DNA from: Pseudomonas reinekei
GTDB lineage: Bacteria; Pseudomonadota; Gammaproteobacteria; Pseudomonadales; Pseudomonadaceae
Assembly (NCBI RefSeq): GCF_001945365.1
Contig: NZ_MSTQ01000010.1
Coordinates: forward strand, 1 to 64,000
Direction of reading: 5' to 3'
Length of the DNA: 64,000 bases
Position 1 is the first letter of the stretch. Every line of letters begins with the position of its first letter. The notes under the pieces were generated by a model that saw nothing but the letters and a program-made list of their open reading frames with translations, was not told the DNA's origin and ran no database searches. The position numbers were made by a program, and so were the translations under genes. Of this stretch, positions 15,920 to 24,129 are shown piece after piece.

Positions 15920-17713
15920 TCAGAAGTTCACGCCAAAGCTCAACGCCACGAAGTCGCGGTCTTCGAGCACGTTGTAGTCACCACCGAAAAAGTCCGTGTA
16001 ACTGAGGCTTGCGGTGTAGGTGTTGCGGTAGTCCGCATCAACACCGAGGCTGACGGCCTTGGCACCTTCGTTGAACAACCCGTTGGGGCCGTAACCGGCG
16101 ACGTCGTGGGACCACGACAGGTTGGGTTTGAAGTTGATCCCGGCGATCACGTTGTTGTAATCAAGGATCGCCCGGGCCCGATAACCCCACGAGGTCGAGG
16201 TCACGAAACCGTCGGTGTCGCCACCGAAACCATACTGGCCGTACACCGAGTCGCGGCCGTAGCGCAGGTCGCTGCGCGACTCCAGGCCACCGACATGCAC
16301 CACCGCCGCTTCGCCCACCAGGGTCAGGCGATCTGCACCGGCGATCTGATCGATGAAGTGCGTCAGGGTGCTCTGGATTTGCGTCACTTCCTTGCGGCGA
16401 TAGCCTTTGTTGTCAGCGCCCGGCGAGGTCGCAATCGGTGAAGCCGCGCCCCCGGCGATGGGGTTGAGCAACGCCAGCGTCAGGTCGTTGGTGTTGATCT
16501 GCACCGGCGCGTTGGGGCGATAGCTGATCTCGCCGGTCCACGCCGTACCGGTGGGCAACGTCGTGGAAAAACTCGCACCGTAGAGGCGAATGTCTTCGGG
16601 GTATTCGAGGTAATACTGACCACGCCCGAGCATCACACTCTGCGCCAGACCCGCACCGCTACCCGGCGCAATGCGGTTGGCCGTGGTGATGATTCCCGGA
16701 ATGCTTGCCAGCGTACTGAGGCCGGCTGTGGTGGTGCCGACCGTCGGCGTACGGCTGTGGTAGTTCATGAAATACAGACCGTACTCGGTATCGTCTCCCA
16801 GCCAACGCAGCGCGGTCCCCCACTGCCCCGAATCCCGGGCATCGCGGTCGCCACCACGGGGGACGACCACGCCTTCGCTGGTCACCTCGAAGCCCTGGCC
16901 AAACGCGGCAGCAACCGGTTGCAACGGCGCAATGGCCGGGTTGGCAACCGTGTACCCCTTGTCACACCCGTCCGCCACCACGTCGACCCCGAAGAAAGTG
17001 CCGCAGTTGTCGACAACGGTCTGGTCCCACTCCAGTTGATAGAAGCCTTCGACGGTCAACTTGTCCGTCAGGCCCTGGGAGGCAAACAACATGTTGACCG
17101 GAATCAGCCCTTCCTTGATCTCGGCACCAGGTCGGCGGAACGCGGAAACGTCGACCGGGTTGATGCTGTTGATCGAGTTACCGATGAAGGTACTTTCGCC
17201 CCAGCTCACGACCTGTTTACCGGCACGAACGGTCCCTGGCAGGTCGGCGATGGAATAGTTGTGATAGACGAAGGCGTCGAGGATCTGCGCACCGGAAGAC
17301 TTGGAACCCTCTTTGCGATTGTGATCGCTGATCGGCTTGAAAGGCCGGTCTTCGTCCTTGAGCTCGAAGTCGTACCAGTACTTGCCGCGGACGAACACGC
17401 CGGTATCGCCGTACTTCAATTCAAGGTCGTGAATGCCCTTGAAGATCTTCGAGAAGGTATCGCCCTTCTTGAAATTCTGCCGCCCGTCATCACCGGTCGA
17501 CGCCTGCCCGCTACCGCCATTGACCGTGCCCACCAGGGCATCGTCTGCATCGCGCATGCCCCAACTCGCGCCGACCGACAGCGAAGAGTCGAACGTGCCT
17601 TCGATTTCCCCGATGTTGAATGAAACAGCCTGCGCCTGGGCACAGCAGCCCAAGGCAACCGCAGCGGCCAGAGCCTGCGGTGTGAAGATGGCGCGCATTG
17701 TTGTTTTTGTCAT
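15920..17713 (-). CDS. DUF1302 outer-membrane beta-barrel protein
   Basis: A 597-residue exported protein. The signal peptide is MTKTTMRAIFTPQALAA... cleaved near AQA-VSFN. The mature start VSFNIGEIEGTFDSSLSVGASW is a classic DUF1302 N-terminus, shown here as VSFNIGEIEG. A barrel of amphipathic strands follows and the chain ends in Phe (SFGVNF), the usual outer-membrane barrel signal. The open frame extends 23 codons further, but ATG at 17713 puts a GGGGAAG ribosome site and the signal peptide in place. First gene of the DUF1302-DUF1329 operon; the substrate is unknown. Confidence 0.88.
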   Translation of the reverse strand: MTKTTMRAIFTPQALAAAVALGCCAQAQAVSFNIGEIEGTFDSSLSVGASWGMRDADDALVGTVNGGSGQASTGDDGRQNFKKGDTFSKIFKGIHDLELKYGDTGVFVRGKYWYDFELKDEDRPFKPISDHNRKEGSKSSGAQILDAFVYHNYSIADLPGTVRAGKQVVSWGESTFIGNSINSINPVDVSAFRRPGAEIKEGLIPVNMLFASQGLTDKLTVEGFYQLEWDQTVVDNCGTFFGVDVVADGCDKGYTVANPAIAPLQPVAAAFGQGFEVTSEGVVVPRGGDRDARDSGQWGTALRWLGDDTEYGLYFMNYHSRTPTVGTTTAGLSTLASIPGIITTANRIAPGSGAGLAQSVMLGRGQYYLEYPEDIRLYGASFSTTLPTGTAWTGEISYRPNAPVQINTNDLTLALLNPIAGGAASPIATSPGADNKGYRRKEVTQIQSTLTHFIDQIAGADRLTLVGEAAVVHVGGLESRSDLRYGRDSVYGQYGFGGDTDGFVTSTSWGYRARAILDYNNVIAGINFKPNLSWSHDVAGYGPNGLFNEGAKAVSLGVDADYRNTYTASLSYTDFFGGDYNVLEDRDFVALSFGVNF

Positions 17714-18134
17714 GCGTCTTCCCCGGTGAGTGACAGAAGGCCTCACCCTACTGCCGCCCGCCAAGTGCGATAAGCGCACCAAGGAGGTATTCGTGGTGTA
17801 CCTCTAAAGGATGACTGGCGGTGTGGAACGTGAGATTGCGCGGGGTATAAATGGACGCGATGTGGCGGCATCAGTCGAATTCATCGACTACGCTGCAAGC
17901 AGGCTAACTGTTACGCACTCGGTAACGGTGCATGTCCGTAATCGCTGTTTTTCCGTTGCCGGCGAAGACTTATTCTTGCCGGGCTTTCACGCAAAACAGC
18001 CGGAAAGCGCGAAGCAACGACAAGCGATCCCGCCCCGTAGCTCGCAACAGTTTTCAGATGATTTGAACGTTTCGAACCATCGCCCCGTGTACACCGACGT
18101 TGATTTGTAGCTCCTGGATCCAACGTCTTGCTTT
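17714..18134. other. Long intergenic region without a supported gene
   Basis: The gap from the DUF1302 start to the bacteriocin start is 698 bases. The left part must hold the DUF1302 promoter. A plus-strand frame at 17811-18110 (99 codons) exists, but its composition and lack of family resemblance do not support it. A strong terminator at 18135-18162 has no upstream coding gene, which suggests a small RNA. From 18165 to 18411 the sequence becomes AT-rich and must hold the bacteriocin promoter. I saw no LexA box or clear P-box there. Confidence 0.5.
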
Positions 18135-18162
18135 GGCCGCTGCGTTTGCAGCGGCCTTTTTT
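17930..18162 (+). ncRNA. Candidate small RNA ending at an orphan terminator
   Basis: A textbook intrinsic terminator (18135-18162) is preceded by some 200 bases with no credible open reading frame, next to no plus-strand gene end. The stretch includes short self-complementary segments and C-rich single-stranded-like parts. The 5' end is a guess. No known Pseudomonas small RNA was recognised, so this is a candidate only. Confidence 0.35.
18135..18162 (+). terminator. Strong orphan intrinsic terminator
   Basis: A perfect 9-bp stem, GGCCGCTGC-GTTT-GCAGCGGCC, is followed by six T residues. No plus-strand gene ends here. Confidence 0.85.
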
Positions 18163-18411
18163 ATGGGCGGTGGTTTCTGCGGCACCAACCAACCCACACA
18201 TAGTTAAAAACACGTCCTACAAGACACTTCCTATAACTGCATAAGAAATATCTTTTAATGCGCGGAAATTTCCTGTTTGCACATCCATTATCGTGAAACC
18301 CCTTTCAATTTTATACGTAACAGCTCACAACCGTCTCAGACCCGTCCCAAACATTCCTGACGTAGCATTATTCGGCAGCATCGATTAATAACGCACAAGG
18401 AAGATCAACCA

Positions 18412-20445
18412 ATGCCAGAGAAACAAGGACCACCGTTATCCCTGCCGCCAACTAATATCCGAGGAGAAGATGGCACAGTTCATTTAGGAACAACTTATGT
18501 AGGAGCACAACCAAAACCAGGGAAAAATCCCCAAAGTGGTGGTTTTCGCATTCCACCAACACGAGCTGGAGGAATGGGCTCTGGCATTACAAACACAGAA
18601 GGACTAAGGCGCGAAACCGGGGACAAAATAAGAGCTACGGAACAGTCCGTCAAAGCCGCTTATGAGGCCAATTTCGGAAATTTATCCGCATCAACTGAAG
18701 CCGACCTTGCCAATGTTAGAGCACAATACCCGACAGCAACTTCCACAACTGCTCAGGCCTATCAGCACGAACTAAACGTCAGAAACGTATTAATACAACA
18801 AAAAAACGCTGAACGGCACACTCAAACAGTACTGGCTAATTATTTTTATGGGCACAGCCCTCTCAATACAAGCTTTTCTGATTATCTAGCCAGGGCTAAG
18901 ACCCTGAATAAGGCTGTTATTCCCTATGGCCCCGATTACTCCAAATGGGTTGCATCCTATAAAGCTGCATACTCTGCAAAGCTGCTGACGGAGCAGATCC
19001 AGCTTTTAAACAATCAACACGGACAGGTACAGAACCTTCTTGCCACTGCACAAGCACAAGAACAAAGGGCCGCTGCTGAACAAGCACGATTGGAAGTGGA
19101 ACGGGAAGCACAACGTGTTGCTGCTGAAGAGGCTCGCCTCGAAGCCGAGGCAGAGGTCCTACGACAAGCCGAGCAACTGCGCCTCGAAAACGAACGGCTA
19201 GCGGAGGAACAAGCGCTTAGTGAGGCAATCGAATCGTCGAATTCCGTTCGAGGCAATCACCCGTTTGCCATATCGGGCGCGGCAGCGGCAAGTGGCCCGA
19301 TTTTCACTTTGGCAACGGGTCGCATCGCAACAAATGTGGCCACGACTCAGGCCATCAGGGCTTCCCTGCAAACCGGAGTAACCGCTGTGATGACCGCAGC
19401 GGCGACATCAGCGAGTGCGATACTTGTCGGATTCGCGGCACTGCTATTTCCCTCGCCATTAGGTGACGGCGAAAGCCGTCAATTGAATATCCCACTTCGG
19501 GATCTGGTACCCGACGATCTGCATACTTGGTCCCTCTCGCTCGAGGAATACGAGCCCAATAATCCCCATGCTTTGAGCGTCCCACTTTCGGATCTCACAC
19601 TTGGTGAGTTCCATGATTTGCGTGCCATTGCTGAGGTCAATGGAGAAATCGAACTGCCAGTAGCCATCGGTTTCAAATCTGTTGGTACTACAACGGAGTT
19701 CTTCGTTGCTGCCACCAATGGTATTTCGGTGTCAGGCAAAGTCCCTGTTCGGCTTGCCACATACGATTCAAACCTCAACCTTTACACCGCTTACAACCCA
19801 GAAGCCCCGCCGATCGGCATGACCTGGACGCCGATAGTCAGGCCCACCAACGCGTCAACCTACTCGCCGGCAAGCGCGCCGAGTACTGCCGTGTATGACG
19901 GCACTACCCTAACAGCCCTTGAAGGGAGGATTGATTCATTCCCGGAGCTGGACCTTTATAGCTTTGGTGGCTTCATTACTGTTTTCCCGGCGGAATCGGG
20001 AATTCCTCCGACCTTCACGATGTTCCGGGATCGGCGGGGTGAGCCCGGTGCTGCCAGCGGGTATGGGGAGCCAATATCGGGCGTTTGGTTGGGGACGGCC
20101 TCGCAAGATGATGGTGCGGTGATTCCCAATCAAATTGCGGATAAACTCAGAGGACAAGACTTTCCGAATTTTAGAGCATTTAGAGAGGCTCTCTGGAAAG
20201 CAGTCGCTAGCGATCCCGAACTAGCAAAACAGTTTAGAGCTCACAACATAAAAGCAATGATGAACGGAAAGGCTCCATCTGCACGCGAGGACGACCACCT
20301 TGGAGACAAAATAAAATTTGAACTACATCATATAGAGCTAATATCCGAAGGTGGCGCAGTGTACGACATTGACAACATAAAAGTTGTCACACCAAAAAGA
20401 CACTCTGAACTGCATAAAAAGGTAAAAACCAATGAGCCACATTAA
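18412..20445 (+). CDS. S-type pyocin-like bacteriocin with HNH DNase domain
   Basis: A 677-residue toxin protein with four parts. (1) A Pro/Gly-rich N-terminus (1-70). (2) A helical region with an Ala/Glu/Arg coiled coil at about 205-280 (EAQRVAAEEARLEAEAEVL). (3) The S-type pyocin translocation domain (~290-530; LLFPSPLGDGESRQL, LRDLVP). (4) A C-terminal colicin E9-type DNase (~555-677; PNQIADKLRGQDFPNFRAF). The nuclease ends with the exact HH-X14-N-X8-H-X3-H signature (ELHH, DIDNIKVVTPKRHSELH). Sensitive cells would be killed by chromosomal DNA cleavage. The arginine three residues before the ELHH glutamate region in colicin E9 appears as lysine here. The gene is AT-rich and foreign-looking, and overlaps its immunity gene by 14 bases. 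Confidence 0.93.
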   Translation: MPEKQGPPLSLPPTNIRGEDGTVHLGTTYVGAQPKPGKNPQSGGFRIPPTRAGGMGSGITNTEGLRRETGDKIRATEQSVKAAYEANFGNLSASTEADLANVRAQYPTATSTTAQAYQHELNVRNVLIQQKNAERHTQTVLANYFYGHSPLNTSFSDYLARAKTLNKAVIPYGPDYSKWVASYKAAYSAKLLTEQIQLLNNQHGQVQNLLATAQAQEQRAAAEQARLEVEREAQRVAAEEARLEAEAEVLRQAEQLRLENERLAEEQALSEAIESSNSVRGNHPFAISGAAAASGPIFTLATGRIATNVATTQAIRASLQTGVTAVMTAAATSASAILVGFAALLFPSPLGDGESRQLNIPLRDLVPDDLHTWSLSLEEYEPNNPHALSVPLSDLTLGEFHDLRAIAEVNGEIELPVAIGFKSVGTTTEFFVAATNGISVSGKVPVRLATYDSNLNLYTAYNPEAPPIGMTWTPIVRPTNASTYSPASAPSTAVYDGTTLTALEGRIDSFPELDLYSFGGFITVFPAESGIPPTFTMFRDRRGEPGAASGYGEPISGVWLGTASQDDGAVIPNQIADKLRGQDFPNFRAFREALWKAVASDPELAKQFRAHNIKAMMNGKAPSAREDDHLGDKIKFELHHIELISEGGAVYDIDNIKVVTPKRHSELHKKVKTNEPH

Positions 20446-20692
20446 TTTTTCAGATTATACAGAAACCGAATTTCTCCAGTTCGTTACAAAAATCTGTGAC
20501 GCCGATTTTCCGACTGAAAAGGAGCATACAGATGCGATACTTTTATTTAAGAAGGTAACGGAACACCCACAAGGATCTGATTTAATTTACTACGCAGACT
20601 CAGATGAAGAATCCACCCCCGAAGCTATTATTGAAAAAGTAAAAGCTTGGCGGTCAGCAAATGGAAAGAAAGGATTCAACACTGATATATAA
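20432..20692 (+). CDS. Colicin E/pyocin DNase immunity protein
   Basis: An 86-residue acidic protein of the Im2/Im7/Im8/Im9 family, with SDYTETEFLQFVTKICDADF at the start and HPQGSDLIYYADSDEES in helix III (the DLIYYP-like motif that contacts the DNase), ending WRSANGKKGF. It binds and blocks the DNase domain of the adjacent bacteriocin, protecting the producer. The start codon lies inside the bacteriocin's last codons (14-base overlap), which couples translation. A terminator follows at 20703. Confidence 0.95.
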   Translation: MSHINFSDYTETEFLQFVTKICDADFPTEKEHTDAILLFKKVTEHPQGSDLIYYADSDEESTPEAIIEKVKAWRSANGKKGFNTDI

Positions 20693-20702
20693 AATTTGAA
20701 AG

Positions 20703-20737
20703 CAGGGGCAGGCACTCGCTTGCCCCTGTCTCTTTCT
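20703..20737 (+). terminator. Terminator of the bacteriocin-immunity operon
   Basis: The stem CAGGGGCA-(12 nt)-TGCCCCTG is followed by TCTCTTTCTT, 10 bases past the immunity stop codon. Confidence 0.85.
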
Positions 20738-20866
20738 TAAACTCTACTTACAACAAGTGCTGCTGCAAAATTGAATGATACCCCTCCGCTTCTCTACACA
20801 CCGGAAGCATGCGGGTAGAGCATAGGATGAGCGAGAATATCAAAAGCTTTTGAAGGAGATGTGACA

Positions 20867-21133
20867 ATGAACACAATCGAACAAATTGTAAAAAACGAAT
20901 CGCTAGACGACATAGTTACTATTTTTTCGCTTTTCAAAGCCACCCCACATTTAGAGATGATGATAGGGCAGTACAAACCGGAGTCTATTAGACACGGTGA
21001 GCTTCAGGAATCATATTCCCGACTATTCGAAAGTGGTGTACTCGCGAAAGGAGAAAATAGCCTCGCTGTTAAGGGTCCAAACTGGAAAGCACCTGAATTT
21101 TTCAAGGAAATAGATACGCCTGATACTCCTTGA
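20867..21133 (+). CDS. Orphan small protein next to the bacteriocin module
   Basis: An 88-residue protein (MNTIEQIVKNESLDDIV...) that I cannot assign. It is predicted soluble and mostly helical at the start, with a possible winged-helix-like end (ESGVLAKGENSLAVKGPNWKAPEFF). The GTG at 20861 is in frame, but the ATG at 20867 has AAGGAGAT 7 bases upstream. Base composition is AT-rich like the bacteriocin genes and unlike the chromosome around it. It has its own terminator at 21142, so it is a separate unit. Position and size suggest a second or orphan immunity protein, but nothing in the sequence proves that. An eight-codon frame (20827-20853) ends inside its ribosome site. Confidence 0.65.
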   Translation: MNTIEQIVKNESLDDIVTIFSLFKATPHLEMMIGQYKPESIRHGELQESYSRLFESGVLAKGENSLAVKGPNWKAPEFFKEIDTPDTP

Positions 21134-21141
21134 AACCAATC

Positions 21142-21172
21142 AAGCCGCTGTACAGCGGCTTGGTCATTTTTC
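21142..21172 (+). terminator. Terminator after the orphan small gene
   Basis: A perfect 10-bp stem, AAGCCGCTGT / ACAGCGGCTT, is followed by GGTCATTTTTCTC, 8 bases past the stop codon. It also separates this gene from the convergent dehydrogenase gene ending at 21175. Confidence 0.85.
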
Positions 21173-21174
21173 TC

Positions 21175-22086
21175 TTAAATCGAATACCGCTGCAAATTCC
21201 CCATCATCTCTTTCAACGCCTCAATATTGTCCTTCGGATGCGCCGCCCCTTCGAAATCGCAGATTTGCTGCCAATGCGCCGCGACATCTTCCGGGGAGAA
21301 TCCGACTCGTGGATCAAACCCGGCGCCGAGGCTGCGTTCCCAGCGGACTTTGCCCATCCAGCCGCCACCGACTTCAAACAGGCCGGAGGTTTCCTGGCAG
21401 TTTTCGCTGGCCAGATACACCACCAACGGGCTGACGAGTTCCGGTTTGAGTTGTTCGAAGACTTGTGGCGGGATCAGGCCTTCGGTCATGCGGGTGCCGC
21501 CGGTGGGGGCGATGGCGTTGACCAGGATGTTGTTCTTGCGGCCTTCGATGGCCAGGGTGCGGGTCAGGCCGTAGAGGCCGAGCTTGGCCATGCCGTAGTT
21601 GGATTGGCCGAAGTTGCCGTAGATGCCTGAAGTGGATGCAGTGAAGATCACCCGGCCGTAGTTTTGCTCGCGCATGTGCGGCCACGCGGCGCGGGTGACT
21701 TTGTAGGCGCCTTCGACATGGACGCGGTAAACCAGGTCCCAGTCGGCGTCGTCCATTTTGTGGAAGGTTTTGTCACGCAGAATCCCGGCGTTGTTGACCA
21801 CCACGTCGACCCGGCCGAAGGCATCGAGGGCGTGCTGGACCAGTTTGTCGCCGTCGGTCACTGAGTCGTGGTTGGCCTCGGCGGTGCCGCCGGCCTCACG
21901 GATTTCCGCCACCACGCGATCAGCCGCCGAGGCATTCGCGCCTTCGCCCTGGGCCGAGCCGCCGAGGTCGTTGACCAGCACTTTCGCGCCCTGTTTGGCG
22001 AACAGCAGTGCATGCGCCCGTCCCAGGCCACCACCTGCACCGGTGATGATCACGACTTTATCTTCGAAGCGCACAGATTCATTCAT
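21175..22086 (-). CDS. SDR oxidoreductase resembling the (3R)-hydroxyacyl-CoA dehydrogenase domain of HSD17B4
   Basis: A 303-residue short-chain dehydrogenase with the NAD(P) motif TGAGGGLGRAHAL (~15-27), NNAG near 93 and catalytic YGMAK near 163. The C-terminal ~100 residues are not those of ordinary FabG. Segments such as KPELVSPLVVYLASENCQET, GLFEVGGGWMGKVRWERSLG and ICDFEGAAHPKDN closely recall the dehydrogenase domain of animal peroxisomal multifunctional enzyme type 2. A role in oxidising 3-hydroxyacyl-CoA intermediates is therefore likely. It follows the aldolase/hydrolase pair in the same direction after a 125-base gap. Confidence 0.85.
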   Translation of the reverse strand: MNESVRFEDKVVIITGAGGGLGRAHALLFAKQGAKVLVNDLGGSAQGEGANASAADRVVAEIREAGGTAEANHDSVTDGDKLVQHALDAFGRVDVVVNNAGILRDKTFHKMDDADWDLVYRVHVEGAYKVTRAAWPHMREQNYGRVIFTASTSGIYGNFGQSNYGMAKLGLYGLTRTLAIEGRKNNILVNAIAPTGGTRMTEGLIPPQVFEQLKPELVSPLVVYLASENCQETSGLFEVGGGWMGKVRWERSLGAGFDPRVGFSPEDVAAHWQQICDFEGAAHPKDNIEALKEMMGNLQRYSI

Positions 22087-22211
22087 GTGGGGAAACTCCA
22101 GCAGGCCAGGGACATTACCTTGGAGTGTCAGGCACGGGGCTGCGGCTCACAATGAACACGGGGGAGGCTGAATGGTGTGCGATAAGGCTGGGGGATGATG
22201 AGCCCCAGCCT

Positions 22212-23114
22212 TCAGGAACAAGCGACTTTGAGCGGCGGCAACACCAACCGGTCGCGAAACGACAGGTAATGCTTGAGCACCTGGCACGGTGCTTCGATCT
22301 GGGGGTAGTGACCAATGTCGGTCAACAGTACGGTGTCCGCATCGGGTATCAACTCGCGGTAACGCGTGACCATGTGCTCGCCGGAAATCGGATCGACTGC
22401 GCCATCGATCACCCGCAGCGGCACGTCACCGCGCTGCATGGCACTGACCCAGCGATCGCGCTGCACACGTCGCTCAGGAATGTAGGTGATCAACTTGTGC
22501 ATGATCCGTGGCCCGCGATTGCTTTCGACCAGGCTCCAGAAATCATCCATCTCGCTTTCGCTGGGACGGGTCTGGGGGCCGAAGATCTGGCGGAAGCTTT
22601 TTACCAGGCCATCGCGACTGAAAGCGCGACCAATCATCCAGCCCAAAGGGCTGAGCAACAGCTTCTGGATCATGACCGGACGGTGGGTTTCCGGAAACAA
22701 GCCGCCATTGAGGAACACACAACTGGCCAGAGTGATGCGCGCTTCGTAATGCCGGGCAAGCAGTTCCTGGGCCACGCTGTCGCCATAGTCATGGGCGAAT
22801 ACGTGCACGGGTTGCTCGACATGCAAATGGGCCAGCAACGCCTGTTGCAGGTCTGCCTGCTCCAGCAGGCTGTATTCGTGGTTCACCGGTTTGGCCGAGT
22901 CGCCGAAGCCCAGCATGTCGCAGGCAATCACGCGATAGCGCTGAGACAACGGTTGCCAGAGGTAATGCCAGTCCCAACTGGCAGTCGGGAAGCCGTGGAT
23001 GAGCAACAGCGGCTCACCCTGCCCTGCCGTCCAGTAATGGATAGTCTGGCCATTGAACTCGAACGTCTGGCCGCGTTTGCGCCAGACACTCAAAGGGATC
23101 TCGGTGAGTGGCAT
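22212..23114 (-). CDS. Alpha/beta hydrolase resembling MEST/PEG1 (Asp nucleophile)
   Basis: A 300-residue alpha/beta hydrolase of the epoxide hydrolase/haloalkane dehalogenase branch. It has the oxyanion motif HGFPTASWDW near residue 40, the nucleophile elbow FAHDYGDSVAQE near 105 (Asp nucleophile) and C-terminal catalytic His in TDIGHYPQIE. Segments GGLFPETHRP, IFGPQTRPSESEM and HYPQIE closely resemble the mammalian imprinted-gene product MEST, as I recall it. The start codon overlaps the stop codon of the class II aldolase gene (TGATG), so translation is coupled. The substrate is unknown; hydrolysis of a small ester, epoxide or halide is possible. Confidence 0.85.
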   Translation of the reverse strand: MPLTEIPLSVWRKRGQTFEFNGQTIHYWTAGQGEPLLLIHGFPTASWDWHYLWQPLSQRYRVIACDMLGFGDSAKPVNHEYSLLEQADLQQALLAHLHVEQPVHVFAHDYGDSVAQELLARHYEARITLASCVFLNGGLFPETHRPVMIQKLLLSPLGWMIGRAFSRDGLVKSFRQIFGPQTRPSESEMDDFWSLVESNRGPRIMHKLITYIPERRVQRDRWVSAMQRGDVPLRVIDGAVDPISGEHMVTRYRELIPDADTVLLTDIGHYPQIEAPCQVLKHYLSFRDRLVLPPLKVACS

Positions 23115-23896
23115 CAGAGTTTATAACCCGGGTCTTGTTTATCGAGTTTGCGCAGCAGCGCCGGCCAGGCCAGCGCTCCGCCCATTCCTTGGGAGCTTTT
23201 GGTGACCCCGGCGATCATCGCCTTGGCACCGGCAAGAATCTGCGGTTCGATGGCGATCAACTCGGCACCACCGTTTTGCGCCATGACCTGAATGTCGCAG
23301 GCGCGTTGAAAGGTAAACATCATCAGGAACGTATCGGCGATGGTGCTGCCGCAAGTCAACAGACCGTGGTTGTGCAGCATCAGGAAATTGCTCTCGCCGA
23401 GGTCGGCTTGCAGACGCGCCTTCTCTTCGTGATTCAGCGCCACGCCTTCATAGGCGTGATACGCGAGGCTCGACAGGACAAACAGCGACTGCTGGCTGAT
23501 GGGCAAAATCCCTTGCTTCTGCGCCGAGACCGCCACACCCGACGCCGTATGGGTGTGCAGCACGCAGACCACATCGTGGCGGACTTCGTGTACAGCACTG
23601 TGGATGGTGTACCCAGCCGGATTGATCTCGTAGGGACTGTCCATCAGCTTGTGACCGGCCTGATCGACCTTGACCAGGCTCGACGCGGTGATCTCGTGAA
23701 ACATCAAGCCAAACGGGTTGATCAGGAAGTCTTCGGTGCCAGGCACTTTGGCGGAGATGTGGGTAAAAATCAGATCGTCCCAGCCGTGCTGGGCCACCAG
23801 GCGATAACAGGCAGCGAGGTCGACACGGGTCTGCCATTCCGCTGCGCTGACCAGGTCTTTGACACTCTGTGAGGATTGGACGGGGGCTACGCTCAC
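23114..23896 (-). CDS. Class II aldolase/adducin-family protein
   Basis: A 260-residue protein of the class II aldolase family (fuculose-1-phosphate aldolase fold). The zinc-binding histidines are visible in HTHTASG (~115) and HNHGLL (~185), with the typical DLIFTHISAKVPGTEDFLIN segment (~45-60). The longest frame starts with TTG at 23935. The GTG at 23896 (VSVAPVQ) is preferred because a GAGG ribosome site lies upstream and the extra 13 residues look non-coding. Members without the aldolase acid/base residues are decarboxylases or of unknown function. Translationally coupled to the MEST-like hydrolase, so the two probably act in one pathway. Confidence 0.82.
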   Translation of the reverse strand: MSVAPVQSSQSVKDLVSAAEWQTRVDLAACYRLVAQHGWDDLIFTHISAKVPGTEDFLINPFGLMFHEITASSLVKVDQAGHKLMDSPYEINPAGYTIHSAVHEVRHDVVCVLHTHTASGVAVSAQKQGILPISQQSLFVLSSLAYHAYEGVALNHEEKARLQADLGESNFLMLHNHGLLTCGSTIADTFLMMFTFQRACDIQVMAQNGGAELIAIEPQILAGAKAMIAGVTKSSQGMGGALAWPALLRKLDKQDPGYKL

Positions 23897-24129
23897 GGCA
23901 AGGAACCTCGGTTTTTTATTATGGAGTGTTTCCAATGACTACCGAGTCTAGTCAGCGTCCGGGGTTCCCGTAGTTGCATTGGCAGCCAGCTTGATGGCCG
24001 AACGAGTCACTGCCTCAAAGAGTTTGCGTCCGTGTCAAAGTACCGCCGCCAGGGAAGCCGAGACGCGCCGTTCGGACCGCCTCGACAGAGCCGTGACAGG
24101 CGAGTGAATTCATCAATGAAGGCTGCCGG

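Noticed and set aside
17811..18110. 99-codon frame in the long intergenic region
   Set aside because: Translation has no recognisable features and no clear ribosome site; a non-coding RNA or plain spacer fits better.
18165..18411. LexA box or PrtN P-box for the bacteriocin
   Set aside because: No CTG-N10-CAG site was found and the best ATTG/GT-like match is too weak to claim.
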